DNA from: Leptodontidium sp. MPI-SDFR-AT-0119
Taxonomy: Eukaryota > Ascomycota > Leotiomycetes > Helotiales > Leptodontidiaceae
Assembly: GCA_020726505.1 (NCBI GenBank)
Contig: JAHLEZ010000001.1
Span: forward strand, 6,014,001 to 6,078,000
Length of the DNA: 64,000 nucleotides
Reading direction: 5' to 3'
Of the stretch, positions 1 through 11,184 are shown in pieces; position 1 is the stretch's first letter, and each line of letters begins with the position of its first letter. The translations under genes were made by a program, and so were the position numbers. The notes under the pieces were generated by a model that saw only the letters and a list, made by a program, of their open reading frames with translations, was not told where the DNA came from and made no database searches.

Positions 1-424
1 GATCTAGCGTCACTCGCGTCGCAGAAACCACTCATTGATGGCCACTGATTGGTGCGATAAGGTGTCACTGAGCCAGCCCAGAAAATAATTTGACGGACCC
101 GTTATCGGGATGCATCATCAACACTGTCTGTGCAGGTGCTTCTCCGACTCCATGGACTTGCAATCCACTGCCTAGTGGGGGGAGAGGTGCGTTATTATAT
201 TTGTCTTATATGATTGAGATATATCAGTTTTGGTTCGAACGGTTCCTTCGTTACATTCCTTCCATTAAGTTCATTCAAGAAGTGGACTTCGATTACATCG
301 ACTGCGCGATTGTTCTTTCCAGCCATCGCCACTACGACCCCTCTATTGTTCCACAAGAAGAGCAAATCCCGAGAAAACAACAAAAGGTAACTCCTCCACG
401 ACTGGGTTGAAGATCAATTCGACC
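1..424. other. Intergenic, left edge, upstream of MET1
   Basis: No gene is recognised here. Short open frames on both strands lack any family motif or splice-supported extension. The last 100 bases are probably the MET1 promoter and 5' leader. Confidence 0.5.
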
Positions 425-2244
425 ATGGCGACAGTTTCCCTCCTGACGTCAATTGATGCTACGGCACATATCCACCTCGTCGTGGGCTCGAATCCTCTTG
501 CAGCAGCACGATGCGCCAAATCACTCGAAGTCGGCGCAAAGCCCCTTCTTATTGCCCCCGAAACGGCAGAGCTACACTATGCCTTGCAGAAGAGGATAGA
601 TAATGGGGAGGTAAAATGGCTTAAGAAAACATTCGAGGACGAGGATGTGCTGCGACTAGGGAGGGACGAGATCAATGGTGTCGTAGACGCCGTTTTTGTC
701 ACTCTTTCTCCAAGGGACCTATTGAGTAGATCAATCGACGACCTTTTGCCAGGGCATAGCTGACGGGAGCAGGCTCACATATATCGAGACTCTGCCTTCG
801 AAATCGAATACCTGTTAATGTAGCAGACTCTCCCTCCCTCTGCACTTTCAGTCTCCTGAGCACACATACCGACGGCCCCCTCCAAATCGGCGTAACGACC
901 AACGGACGAGGCTGCAAACTCTCCTCTCGAATCCGACGAGAAATCGCCTCTTCACTCCCTCTAAACCTAGGCGCAGCTTGTGCACGTCTCGGTACAATCC
1001 GCAAACGAATCCAAGAAGAAGACCACCTCAACCATCTCGCACTCACGGATAGCCTCGAGGATGACTCTACAGACCAAACATCTGCATTCAACGCTCTAGT
1101 AACTGAAGCAGACCTCGATGCCGCGAAGAGCAGACGTATACGCTGGCTCTCACAAATCTGCGAATACTGGCCCCTCCGCCGCCTCGCAAACATTACAGAC
1201 ACAGACGTCGACTCAGTGCTAAAATCCTACGCCGCAAACCCAACGACTTCCACACCACTCGACACCGCACATCTCGACCACGTCGAAAAGAGAGGTCGCA
1301 TAATCCTAGCAGGCAGCGGCCCCGGTCATCCGGATCTCTTAACACGAGCAACCCACAAAGCAATCCTCAGCGCTGACATAGTCCTCGCCGATAAACTCGT
1401 GCCCTCTGGCGTACTAGACTTAATCCCCCGCCGAATACCCGTTCACATCGCCCGCAAATTCCCCGGCAATGCCGAGCTTGCGCAGGAAGAACTTCTCTCT
1501 CTCGGTCTAGCAGGCCTGCAGGCCGGAAAGACAGTATTGCGTTTAAAGCAGGGCGATCCGTACATCTACGGGCGTGGAGGCGAGGAGTTCGAGTATTTCC
1601 AGAAAGAGGGGTATGCAGATCGAATTTCGGTCTTGCCGGGCATAACGAGTGCGTTGAGTGCACCACTTTTCGCGCATATTCCTTCTACGCAGAGGGGTGT
1701 GAGCGATCAAGTCTTGATCTGTACGGGGACGGGGAGGAAGGGGAAGCCGAGCGTGCCACCTGAGTATGTGGATACGAGGACGGTGGTTTTTTTGATGGCA
1801 CTCCATCGTATTTCGGGGTTGGTTGCTGATCTTACGACATATGACTCTGTGGATGCGAAAGTTGTGAGGGAGGATAAGACCGTTGATGAGAGTAGGAGGT
1901 TGTGGCCGAAAACCACACCTTGTGCTGTTATTGAGCGAGCTAGTTGTCCTGATCAGAGGGTTATTAGGACGACGTTGGAGTTTGTAGGAGCGGCTATTGA
2001 GGAGGAAGGATCAAGACCGCCAGGATTACTTGTTCTAGGGAATGCGTGTGAGGCCTTGATGAAGTGTGATGTGAGGAGGAAGTGGGTTGTTGAAGAGGGC
2101 TTCAAAGGCTTCGAGGAGTTTATAGGCTTGGGCGCGAGTGGCATTGAGGAGTTGGTTGTTGGTAATGATAAAGTGAAGGAGGGGTTAGAGAGTGTGGTCC
2201 CGTTGGTGAGGAGAGATAGCTTTGGGAGGGAGTTAAAGGTCTGA
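425..2244 (+). CDS. MET1: Siroheme synthase / uroporphyrinogen-III C-methyltransferase (Met1)
   Basis: Makes precorrin-2 from uroporphyrinogen III for siroheme, the cofactor of sulfite and nitrite reductases. Two exons, 425-725 and 773-2244, give 590 aa. The 47-nt intron starts GTAGAT, has a CTGAC branch point and ends GCAG; splicing joins the frames through the conserved block SHISRLCLRNRIPVNVAD. The N-terminal part (about residues 15-200) resembles the NAD-binding Met8-type domain. The C-terminal part is a SUMT methyltransferase: GSGPGHPDLLT near residue 281, RLKQGDPYIYGRGGEE near 357, and VLPGITSALSAP. The ATG at 425 (context ACCATGG) is preferred to an in-frame ATG at 407 because family proteins start close to it. 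It converges on SPC19. Function is confident; the exact start is less so. Confidence 0.93.
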
Positions 2245-2593
2245 TTCATGTCGGAATGGAGTTGGTGTTGAAAAAGGGGGGCATATTTGGAGTTTGTTGC
2301 ATTTTCGCTTGTATCTTACATAGTCTAGCATGGTAGTAGAGTAGAATATAGACCGATACCCTCCTCCTTCGTAAGCCTCCTAATACCTGCAGTGTATCCC
2401 TCGACTGCTCCATGAGCCACCAGCAGTTCCCACCACCCTCTAACATCAATCCATAGCCGGAGCCGGACGTCTTGACGACATGTATCTCCACTCTCTGCAT
2501 CAACTTTCTCCTCAGGCGCAACCTCGACCAATCCACACCTTCGGCAGTCCAACTCGATTCATATCCCAAGCATCAATCCCCCACCCCAACCCC
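2245..2593. other. Convergent intergenic MET1/SPC19
   Basis: About 350 bases between two convergent genes, presumably holding both 3' ends. I see no gene in it. Confidence 0.5.
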
Positions 2594-3268
2594 TCAAGTA
2601 GCAGCAACACTCATCCTCAACTGCCTCTGCCTCTGCTGACTCTGCAACGTCAACCTCTCAACCACATACCCCAACCTCTCCTTCTTCCCTCTCAACGCCT
2701 TCAACCTCAGCGCTCTCTCCTCATTCCCTCCACCTCCCATCCCTTTCCCACCCATCCCCATCCCCCTACCCTTAACCAACCTATCCAAACTCCTCTGCTT
2801 CCTCAGTCCCTTCGCACTCTCCCCCGCCCCTTCAAGTCGGCCCTCTAATAACTCCGACCGTGCAATGAGATTATTCTGTTTCCGCTCTAGTTTCGAGATA
2901 TAGATCTCTGCGCGCGTGAGGAGCGTGGTTATGGCGGGTGAGAGTTCGGATGCGAGGGACGATTGAGCGGATTGGAGGGTGGTGTGGGGGGTGAGTTCGA
3001 AATGCTGTGTTTTGGTGAGATATTATCAGCTAGAGATCCTGCAGTGGAGGTTGTGTAGGTGTAGTGGAGTGTGTAGGGAAGAGGGGAGAGGGATGGAATG
3101 GAGAGAGGGGGGACGAACTCGTGTGCTAGATAGGACTTTTTTTAGGCGTGGGAAGTCGCTGATTCCTGAGTCGAGGATCGATATTGAGGAGTCGAGGAGG
3201 GAGAGGGAGTTTCGGAGTGAGGAGACGGAGGCGGAGAGGGAGGAGAGGGATTGAGATTGTGCGGACAT
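2594..3268 (-). CDS. SPC19: DASH/Dam1 complex subunit Spc19
   Basis: Subunit of the fungal DASH ring that couples kinetochores to spindle microtubules. Two exons on the minus strand, 3268-3119 and 3004-2594, give 186 aa; the 114-nt intron has GT at 3118 and CAG ending at 3005. Family signature is seen in both exons: LSASVSSLRNSLSLLDSSIS and ILDSGISDFPRLKKVLSSTR in exon 1, then HFELTPHTTLQSAQSSLASE and ISKLERKQNNLIARSELLEG in exon 2. These give the Spc19 coiled coil (about residues 5-130), followed by a variable Gly/Met-rich linker and a basic tail. Length fits the family (about 165-200 aa). It shares a 710-bp promoter gap with the copper transporter. A second DASH subunit, HSK3, is 54 kb away. 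Confidence 0.92.
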
Positions 3269-3978
3269 GGTTGTGGTTAGGTTCTGGAGATGCGCTGTTG
3301 TGTTGTTGTAGATTGGCGAGAAGCAGTAGAATAGCTTTGGACTATGCGATCGGGAAAGAAGCTTACTTCCTGGTTGCTTGTTTTCGTGATGCGTGAAGCC
3401 CCGGGAGGAGGGGTCGCGTTCGATTGTCAACAACGGAACGGACGCGGGATGTTCCGGTGGCCACTAAATTCCATATAGCTGAAAAAATCCTGAAGTTCTT
3501 CGGGCAGGGGAAATAGAATCCACGTAGGATCAATCGCGTCACCAAGAGCCTTCTTCTCTCCCTTGAACATTCGTTTGAGCCGAAAGAAGAGACCTCTATT
3601 GTATTTGGTAGTGAGGTTCACACGATTGAAGGCCGGCCTATGAAGTGCAGCCAATCACATCCGACCTCGGCCCGCTCCGAAGCTGCTGCTAGGATGCGAT
3701 TCGAGACGAGAGCATGTTTGAGGTATTATACTTAATCTATCTAGACGACTCGGACACGAATCGAGTGGCACAACGAGAGACAAGAGAGCTAGAGAGTTAA
3801 TCAGTCCCACGCAACCTACTCCCATTTCAAAGTCCTCTTCATACTTTCATCCTATCTCTGCAGATAGCTCAAATCGAAACCCGCGCCTTCGAAGTCCGGA
3901 CAGACATCACGAAGCTTACGACACACTGCCAGATCAACAACTTGGGAAGACCGGAACACAGGTAGTGAAGCTTCCAAT
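3269..3978. promoter_or_regulatory. Bidirectional gap SPC19 / copper transporter
   Basis: Shared upstream region of two divergent genes. A minus-strand open frame at 3427-3654 codes for no family I know. No copper-responsive element could be assigned with confidence. Confidence 0.35.
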
Positions 3979-4826
3979 ATGGATCACTCGCATATGGATC
4001 ACTCTGGGATGGGCCACGGCGATATGGGACATGGCGGTATGGACGGCGGAATGCCTGCGTGCGATATGAACGTGAGTTGACGCCCACCCATCGAACGTCA
4101 TGATCTCCCCATCTACGGATGAATGAAGCTGATGGATGGATTGGCTGGCAGATGCTGTTCACATGGGACACCACGAACCTCTGCATCGTCTTCAAATGGT
4201 GGCACATCCGAACGACAGCCGGTCTCCTTTTCTCCCTCCTCGCCGTCGTGGCCCTCACCGCAGCCTACGAAGCCATCCGGTCCGCGTCACGCAGGTACGA
4301 AGAATACGTTACCAAGAAGACCGAAGAGACGCCCAGTAAGCCCTCCCTTCCCTTCCCTCACCTCACCTCACCCCACTCCCTCAGCCACAAACCCCCCTAG
4401 AAGTACATCCTTCACATGCGAAGTTTTTGTTTTCTTTCATGTCTATGGCTGAATGGGGATGGAAAATGGGAAATGGAAAAACACGAAGCTAAGTCCGCGG
4501 CCATGAAGTTGGAGCTGTTACTGAGAGGACGCCTTTCCTGTGGACAGGACGCAATCAGGTGGAGGTTAGCCAGAAGGCGCATGTTGTCAAGGCTGTGCTG
4601 TATGCGGTGCAGACGTTCTATGCTTTCATGTTGATGTAAGTTATTTAATCCCTTGCCTTCCGGATTCGAGATGGAGGGATGTGGATGGCTGACTGGGGGA
4701 ATGTGCAGGTTGCTCTTCATGACTTATAATGGATGGGTGATGGTTGCCGTTGGTATTGGGTCCTTCGTTGGATATCTGGTCTTTGGTAATAATACAAGTG
4801 CGACTAAGGACTCGGCTTGTCATTGA
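3979..4826 (+). CDS. CTR-family copper transporter
   Basis: Trimeric high-affinity Cu(I) permease of the plasma or vacuolar membrane. Four exons: 3979-4071, 4152-4335, about 4509-4635 and 4709-4826, giving about 173 aa. The exon-3 acceptor is uncertain: AG at 4508 or 4493 both keep the frame. The N-terminus is Met/His-rich (MDHSHMDHSGMGHGDMGHGG), as expected for extracellular copper capture. TM1 lies in FKWWHIRTTAGLLFSLLAVV, TM2 carries the pore motif MLLFM (M-x3-M) followed by TYNGW, and TM3 has GSFVG (G-x3-G). The C-terminus ends in CH, a metal-binding ending common in CTR proteins. Introns 1 and 3 have GCTGAT/GCTGAC branch points. Whether it is the plasma-membrane or vacuolar paralogue cannot be decided. 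Confidence 0.9.
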
Positions 4827-5331
4827 AGGGGAGAGAGATATCGGAAAGCTACGGTTGATATCAGTTGAGGAGCTGAGAGAGCCAGCGGTGATATACCAGC
4901 TGTTGGAAAACATCATATGCAATGGGTTTACAATTTCACGCAAGCGTATTTTGCAATAGAGTAGTATGAAGGGGAAGAATAAATATCAATTGAAAACTAT
5001 CAAGGAATGAAATTGTCATTTTGGTTGCATAGCTTATGCTACGATTTATTCCAAATCTGTTTGGCATCCAAAGGCTGCCGCAACCTCATATAAGGAGAGA
5101 ACTGAAAAGCCACCAAGCCGTGTCGACAACCGTAAAAAACCCCCGCTGTGCAACATCCTTCTCGGTGTTGACGTCCGCTCGCTGAACCAAAATCCAAAAC
5201 CATCCGCTCCAAAGAGTCCCACGCTTCGTAATCCCACTTGTCATCAAAAACACACTCTATAATACAATCGTAAAATCGTCCCGTTCCAAAGTCGTATGTT
5301 ATCCTTGCGCTTTGCCCGCCCTCTCCCCCTG
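4827..5331. other. Convergent intergenic gap
   Basis: Holds the 3' ends of the copper transporter and the conserved unknown gene. No coding signal is seen. Confidence 0.45.
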
Positions 5332-6275
5332 TCAGATATTAGTACTTTTGACTTGCTCGACCTGACTTCTGTTGATCTTCACCTCGTCTACTTCGTCGTC
5401 GTCATCCTCGCTTGCATCAGGTGTGCTCCTGTTCGTAGCCAACCCCTCTCCCGTAACGCTCCTCGTCAAACTCGAGTTCCTGGAGTAGATACTGGCGCTC
5501 CTCTCCGCATTGGGTGTGATGACCACCCTGAAGAACTTCGCGTAGCTCTCGGCCAGCTGACGCTCCTCGAATGTCTCATCGTCTCTCTCTTTGACCTTGC
5601 CTGGCAACTCTAACCCAACCGTGAAGCCCTTCTGCCTGAAATGCGCGCTCCACTGCTTCATCTCCGTCTTGACATCCCCGTTGAAATCCAGATCGCGCTT
5701 CAGCTTATCAATGACATCCTGTCTGACCAGCGGCCACATCAGCTTCGCCCTCTTGGGCAGCGCCGCGGCATGGATGACGTCCTCGCTGAATTTCTCCCAC
5801 TCGCGCTCCGAGACGTTGTATTTCGTGAGCTTGGGGTCCCAGACAAAACCAGAGGCTAATGAGGCTGTTTTCGTGGGAATTCGAAGTCGGCGCTGAATCG
5901 ACGGAGGGGGTTCCGTTGCCACGAAGGAGATTCGCCGGTTGGAGACAACTGAGGGCGAGCGATCGCCGCCCGAGGACGTGGGGGGCACGAGGCTGTTGCC
6001 CGAGCTCTGAGGGCGTGTTTGTGATCGTCCTGTGCGCTGGGATCCAGAGCTGGGATTGCCGCCGTTAGCATACTTGATCCGATCTGACGGGAACCAATTT
6101 GCCAGGAGATCGCTACAACATGAGGCAATGGAAGTAACAGATAAGCAGAGATGGAAGAGGGGGTGACATACGTTGACTTTAGCGGATTGACAAACTTCTT
6201 GTTTGTTGACTTGACGGGCTTCTTGGACTTCTCCTTCTTCTCCAAGGCCTCGAACGCGGCTAATATGTCGGCCAT
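5332..6275 (-). CDS. Conserved fungal protein of unknown function
   Basis: Two exons, 6275-6172 and 6112-5332, joined across a 59-nt intron (GTATGT...TAG) give 294 aa. I do not recognise the family. The N-terminus is lysine-rich (ADILAAFEALEKKEKSKKPV), followed by a Ser/Pro-rich stretch (about residues 45-90). A compact middle part contains FVWDPKLTKYNVSEREWEKF and KQWSAHFRQKGFTVGLELPG. The C-terminus is an acidic run (EDDDDEVDEV). There is no signal peptide and no membrane segment, so a soluble intracellular protein is likely. The ordered core flanked by disordered ends, and the frame conserved across a good intron, argue that the gene is real. Confidence 0.75.
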
Positions 6276-7427
6276 GGCTTGTGTGTGATAAGATGGGCGG
6301 GGGTTGACGATGATGTGTATAATTCGAAGCTCGATGCAGGTGGACGTTAGAGATGTGCAATGCTGTGTTGAGAGATGGGAGAGGGGGTAATTGATGGGAT
6401 ATACTTTTGGAAAAGGCTAGAATACAAGAGGTGGTGGCTGTGTTCGATTATCTAAGGTAGATGGATTGAGGTATCATGTGAGAACGGTGATGCTTCTTTG
6501 AATGAAATAGACGCTAGACAGTTGTGAGTTAGTGTAAGTGGCAGTCCACAAGTCTACCTACCAAGGTAGGGCCAGCAAACACCACCAAATAATGCGGATG
6601 TTAGCCAAACTCAAGACATCTACCACTTACCTAGGTAGTGTTTTTTTCTTTGAAGACGACCTACGGTAGTCGTTTGCCAAAAAGGAGCCAAGACACATAC
6701 AAACCCATATCTCGACCTGTACACTTCGCTGGTGGAGGCAAACTACCTACCTAGGTAGGTAGTGCAACTACTGCAACTACAACGCGAGCAACTCCCTCTC
6801 TTTCTCATATTCCCTTTCCAAACAATACCTTCATGTTACTGTACAACAATCTCACCTCCACGTGTTACGACGAGCTTACCTTTGCTCACTCTCACTACAA
6901 TCTCTGCCTCCGCACTACGAATCGTGACGATTACATACTCTTCTTCTTCTCATACAACCTGACTCGGGTCAATTGGCGCCATATTTGGCCCCTGATCGTC
7001 TTCAACTTCATGTAAAGTGACCATCCCTTTCTCTTCTTCAAATACCTCCCACCATGATATACCTCACTGCCAGCGAGCCATCTTTTGATCAGGCGACCTT
7101 GTGCGATCTAGCAACCCAGAAGCGAGGGAGACTTACTTGGAGATCAATAGATCCGCTTGTAAGCGTTTTCAATGTGAAAACCTCACATGCTGGTCGCTCC
7201 AACCCTTGGCGATGACGCCTTAACTCAAGCCTCAATATTCAGGCTCCCATTCCACCCCTCCAAAATTTGCCCCGCGATCGCAATTTAAAGTAAAACCCCA
7301 CCCAGTGAACAGTCATTCTATCGTCAATAAAACAAACAAGTACGCATCATATATATCCTCATCTTCAAATCCCACATGTTTGTCTGTTGGATTGAGAAAG
7401 TTAATTTTGATTTACAGATAAATAAAT
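6276..7427. promoter_or_regulatory. Bidirectional gap upstream of ADE12
   Basis: About 1.15 kb between divergent genes. It holds a dense group of TACCTAGGTA-type motifs (6628-6637 and within 6743-6762). Short open frames at 6762-7015 have no family features. The last 150 bases are probably the ADE12 leader. Confidence 0.4.
6743..6762. repeat. 20-bp perfect palindrome of TAGG/CCTA units
   Basis: The sequence CTACCTACCTAGGTAGGTAG equals its own reverse complement. A shorter relative, TACCTAGGTA, lies 115 bases upstream. It may be a binding site for a dimeric regulator or a cruciform-prone element; no function is shown by the sequence. Confidence 0.7.
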
Positions 7428-9311
7428 ATGGCAACGATTGTGTTGGGTGCTCAATGGGGCGACGAGGTATGATTATCTCGACTTTTCCTCCATCTACAAT
7501 TATTTGCGAATGAACTGAGATGGGTCCTGGGAATATTGGGGATATGATATGGAATTGGGACGGTTATGGGGATTGTACTAGGGCATTGGCAGATTATCGT
7601 CACTAGAAGTCTTCTAGGATCTGCGAATGTCCTGTGGTAACGGGAATTGGCTGCAAACCAGGTCTGGTATTAGCAAGCCTATCTTCTCTAGGTTCTCATA
7701 TACAAGAGAGAGGAAGAGGTTACGAAGCAGAAGTCTTCTTGAAAAGTTTTTTCAGTGTCGAGCATAGGCTCAATTTCAATTTCGGAGAATTTACTTTATC
7801 GCAAACAACTCCAGGAACCTTTAGCTAACTTTCGAATTTTCCAGGGCAAGGGAAAGCTTGTCGATATCCTCTGTCCGACAGTCAAGCTCTGCGCCAGAGC
7901 ACAGGGAGGAAACAATGCTGGACACACCATCGTCGCGAACGGCATCACCTATGATTTCCACCTTCTTCCATCCGGCCTCATCAACCCCGACTGTGTCAAC
8001 CTCATCGGAGCCGGCGTGGTCTGCCATATCCCAGCCTTCTTCAAGGAGCTGAACGATCTAGAAGCAAAGGGTCTACAAAATGTGAGGTCACGAATCTTCA
8101 TTAGCGATCGAGCTCAAATCGTTTTCGACCTACACCAAATCGTCGATGGCTTGGAGGAGGTGGAATTGGGTGGGAAGAGCGTGGGCACAACGAGAAAGGG
8201 CATTGGACCATCATACTCTACCAAGGCAGCGAGAAGTGGTATTCGCGTATCTGAAATCTTCAAGGCGGATTCGTTCAATGAGAGGTTACGAAGCCTGGCA
8301 GCTGGCTATAAGAAGAGATACGGTGACTTGTTCACATATGATGTGGAAGAGGAAATCTCGAGATATAATGTATGCCATTGTTGACTTGGGGATTTAGAAG
8401 TTGAGATGGCTAATTATCTGCGCAGGAATATCGGGAGAAGCTCGCACCATATGTGGTCGACCAAGTACCATTCATGGATTCTGCACAAAAGAGCGGTGCA
8501 CCTATCTTGATTGAGGGCGCGAATGCCCTCATGCTTGACCTGGATTTCGGCACATATCCATATGTGACTTCAGTAAGTTATTTGAATGTCCCGAAACCGG
8601 TTTGGGACGCTGCTATCACTGTGTTAACCACCTTTTTGAATATTTGCTGATCATCCAGTCCAATACCGGATTAGGAGGTATCTTCACCGGGTTAGCCCTC
8701 AACCCAACCAAAATTTCCAATATCTTTGGTGTTGTGAAAGCATATACGACACGAGTTGGTGGTGGCCCATTCCCAACCGAGGACCTTGAAGAGGCGGGAA
8801 CGAAGTTGCAAGAAATCGGGCGGGAATTTGGTGTCACAACTGGCAGGAGGAGGAGATGTGGATGGCTTGATTTGGTTGTCGTTAAGGTATGTTCTCAGTC
8901 CCTAACGACTTTTTGGGACATTCAGACTGAATTCCTGGGGATACGATTCGCCCTGGATGAATGCTAACGGCCCTGCAGTACTCGACTGCCATCAATCACT
9001 ACACAGCCCTTAATGTCACCAAGCTTGATATCTTGGACACATTCCCAACAATCAAGGTAGCTACGGCCTATGTCGATCCAGAAACAGGAGCCGAGCTCGA
9101 ATCATTCCCAGCGGATCTCGAGCTATTGGGTCGTGTCCAACCGAAGTACGTCGAGTTGAAGGGGTGGGAGAAGCCAATCACAGGAGCAAAGTCATTCTAC
9201 GACCTACCCAAGGCTGCTCGGGAGTACGTCGAATTCATCGAGGAGTTCGTAGGTGTCAAGGTCAAGTACATCGGTACAGGTCCAGGGAGAGAAGCCATGA
9301 TCACTAGATGA
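7428..9311 (+). CDS. ADE12: Adenylosuccinate synthetase
   Basis: Joins IMP and aspartate with GTP hydrolysis, the first committed step to AMP, in the cytosol. Five exons: 7428-7466, 7845-8369, 8426-8572, 8659-8886 and 8979-9311, giving 423 aa, the usual length. Exon 1 codes [13 protein letters not shown] and is followed in exon 2 by GKGK, rebuilding the phosphate-binding GDEGKGK loop (residues 11-17). Other signatures: [28 protein letters not shown], and [18 protein letters not shown] with its arginine-rich IMP-site loop. Introns 2-4 are 56-92 nt with good branch points (GCTAAT, GCTGAT, GCTAAC). Intron 1 is unusually long (378 nt) and separates 13 codons from the rest, so a gene predictor could easily choose a wrong N-terminus. 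Confidence 0.96.
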
Positions 9312-11184
9312 CCTTGGGAGTTCAGTAGTGATGCTATTGCTTTTCTTCGTTGTCTTTCGCATCGTTTTGTATGGGTTTGCTCCATCTGGCTAGACATCCC
9401 GGTTTGCATTTTCAATGTTCATTTAACACAAAAAAGAATTCATAGAATGTAAATACGTCCATAATTGTTCGGTCCCGTTCGACGCCCGTTGTCCACAAGA
9501 TAGCTCATATTGACGTTTGTTGATTTAACAGGGAATTTGATTGACAGAGCGACGACAACAACATACATACAGACGATATCACACTCTCCATTATTCGCAG
9601 TCGAATTTGCCACTGGCGCGGCCGCAACGAAGTTGATACACGATTAATTGATGGCCAAGAGGCAATTGATATATACGAATATACACACTTAAAGAAGAAG
9701 TCGAAGATTGCAGTTGAATGGTCAGTTGAGAAGTGGGAGGACGTTGAAGGCTCGAATCTACGCCAAAAATCTACCCTGGACGAAATAATCAAAGCTTCTG
9801 GAGCTCTTGTATACGGAGATCACTCACTCCATCTGGGCGCGGAGTCTACCAAACTGGGTGTTGAGGCAGTGCATAAAAGATCCTCCGAACTCCAGACGGG
9901 AGATTGCGCCAATTGGTTGAGTGGATACTCGTACGGTACGGAAGTACGTACGGGGGGAATGGGTACTCTTGATATCAGTGGATCTGGGTTAGATGATCAA
10001 GTGGAGTGCGAGTGCAGTGCAGTTGAGTCTCCGAACCACCGAAGTCCCAGTTGTAATAATAAGGGCATGGTCAATTATTCCACATTTCCACAGCATGTTC
10101 CCCATTCCGATATCTTTCTTATCTTCAGTTACGCAGAGGGATAGATAAACTTACCATGGGAGGATGATAGGCGAAGAGCTGGGCATGCGTCCTCAGCATC
10201 GCTCAATCGTAGGTACTAGGTAGGTGGGCACTACGGAGTACTCACCTCAATTGCATCTATCAGTCAATTCAGCTCTCTACAGTATGTTCTTTTCTCATCC
10301 ATTCATCATAAGTTCATGGCTGCTGACGGGCTTCTCTGCTGAGTTTGCTCGCTTGTCAGGAGTGGCTGGCTTCTCTTCTACAAGTACTACAGGATGCGCC
10401 AATCGTGACCATCTCGCATCACCACCATCACCACCACCGATGGGACTACAAAGTAGATTGGCCACGCGATGAAGAACCCAACCCAGCAGTCGGCGGGACC
10501 GAGCACTAGACCTTATCTGACGTCGTCCCATGCCCAGCTACCAATCAAACGCTACACCAAAGTGCGTTAGCAATCTCATCGCGGGCCCAGCGTCTTGGCG
10601 AGTCTTATCCATGTTCTTTCCGATGTTCCCCCTCCGCCTTGTCCATGTCTTTGACAGGACAGGGAGTCCCTTGCCCTTGCCTATCTCGCTCACCCAGCCC
10701 CGGTCCATGCTTCATCCCAGCAACATCTCCCCACCCCACCCCGCCCCACCTCTCCGTCCGTAGTCCGTACTGGACCAATGGATGGGCTTGTCCCTCCCTT
10801 CATCGCCTCGGCACCAAGGGGGGGGCCAGCTAGTCTTCCATATGAGGCAGTAGCTTATCCTAGTGAAGCCGCCAGCAAACAGCAGCCACTGAACGATAAG
10901 TTCGGCCTTTTTCTGGAAATCTTCTGGCCGCGACGACCTACCTACCCAGGACTGGCATTGGGTCTGGTCTGGATAGACAGACTAGGCAAAGTATGTATGT
11001 AGGTAGGGCTTTCTTTCTTTCCCTTCTCTTTTCCTTCCATCTAATCTTGTCTCTCTCTTCCACCACCATCTTTCCTTTTTCCCACCCCAATCCTCCTCCT
11101 CCTCCTCCTCCTCAAGCATATCCTCGACTCATCGTTATCCCCCGCATAGGTACTAACTGACAACTTCACCGGCGACGTGACGCC
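9312..11184. promoter_or_regulatory. Long upstream region of the APC permease
   Basis: Nearly 1.9 kb without a convincing gene. It includes the ADE12 3' end, a GGTACTAGGTAGGT motif near 10211, pyrimidine-rich stretches from about 10600 and a CCT microsatellite just before the permease start. The length suggests a complex promoter and a long leader. Confidence 0.4.
11091..11113. repeat. (CCT)n microsatellite
   Basis: An uninterrupted run of TCC/CCT triplets about 70 bases before the permease ATG. A pyrimidine-rich tract in this position is common in fungal 5' leaders. Confidence 0.8.

Noticed and set aside
2480..2848. 122-codon plus-strand frame
   Set aside because: Pro/Gln/Leu low-complexity antisense shadow of SPC19 exon 2.
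3427..3654. Minus-strand open frame upstream of SPC19
   Set aside because: No start context, family motif or splice extension; lies in the divergent promoter gap.
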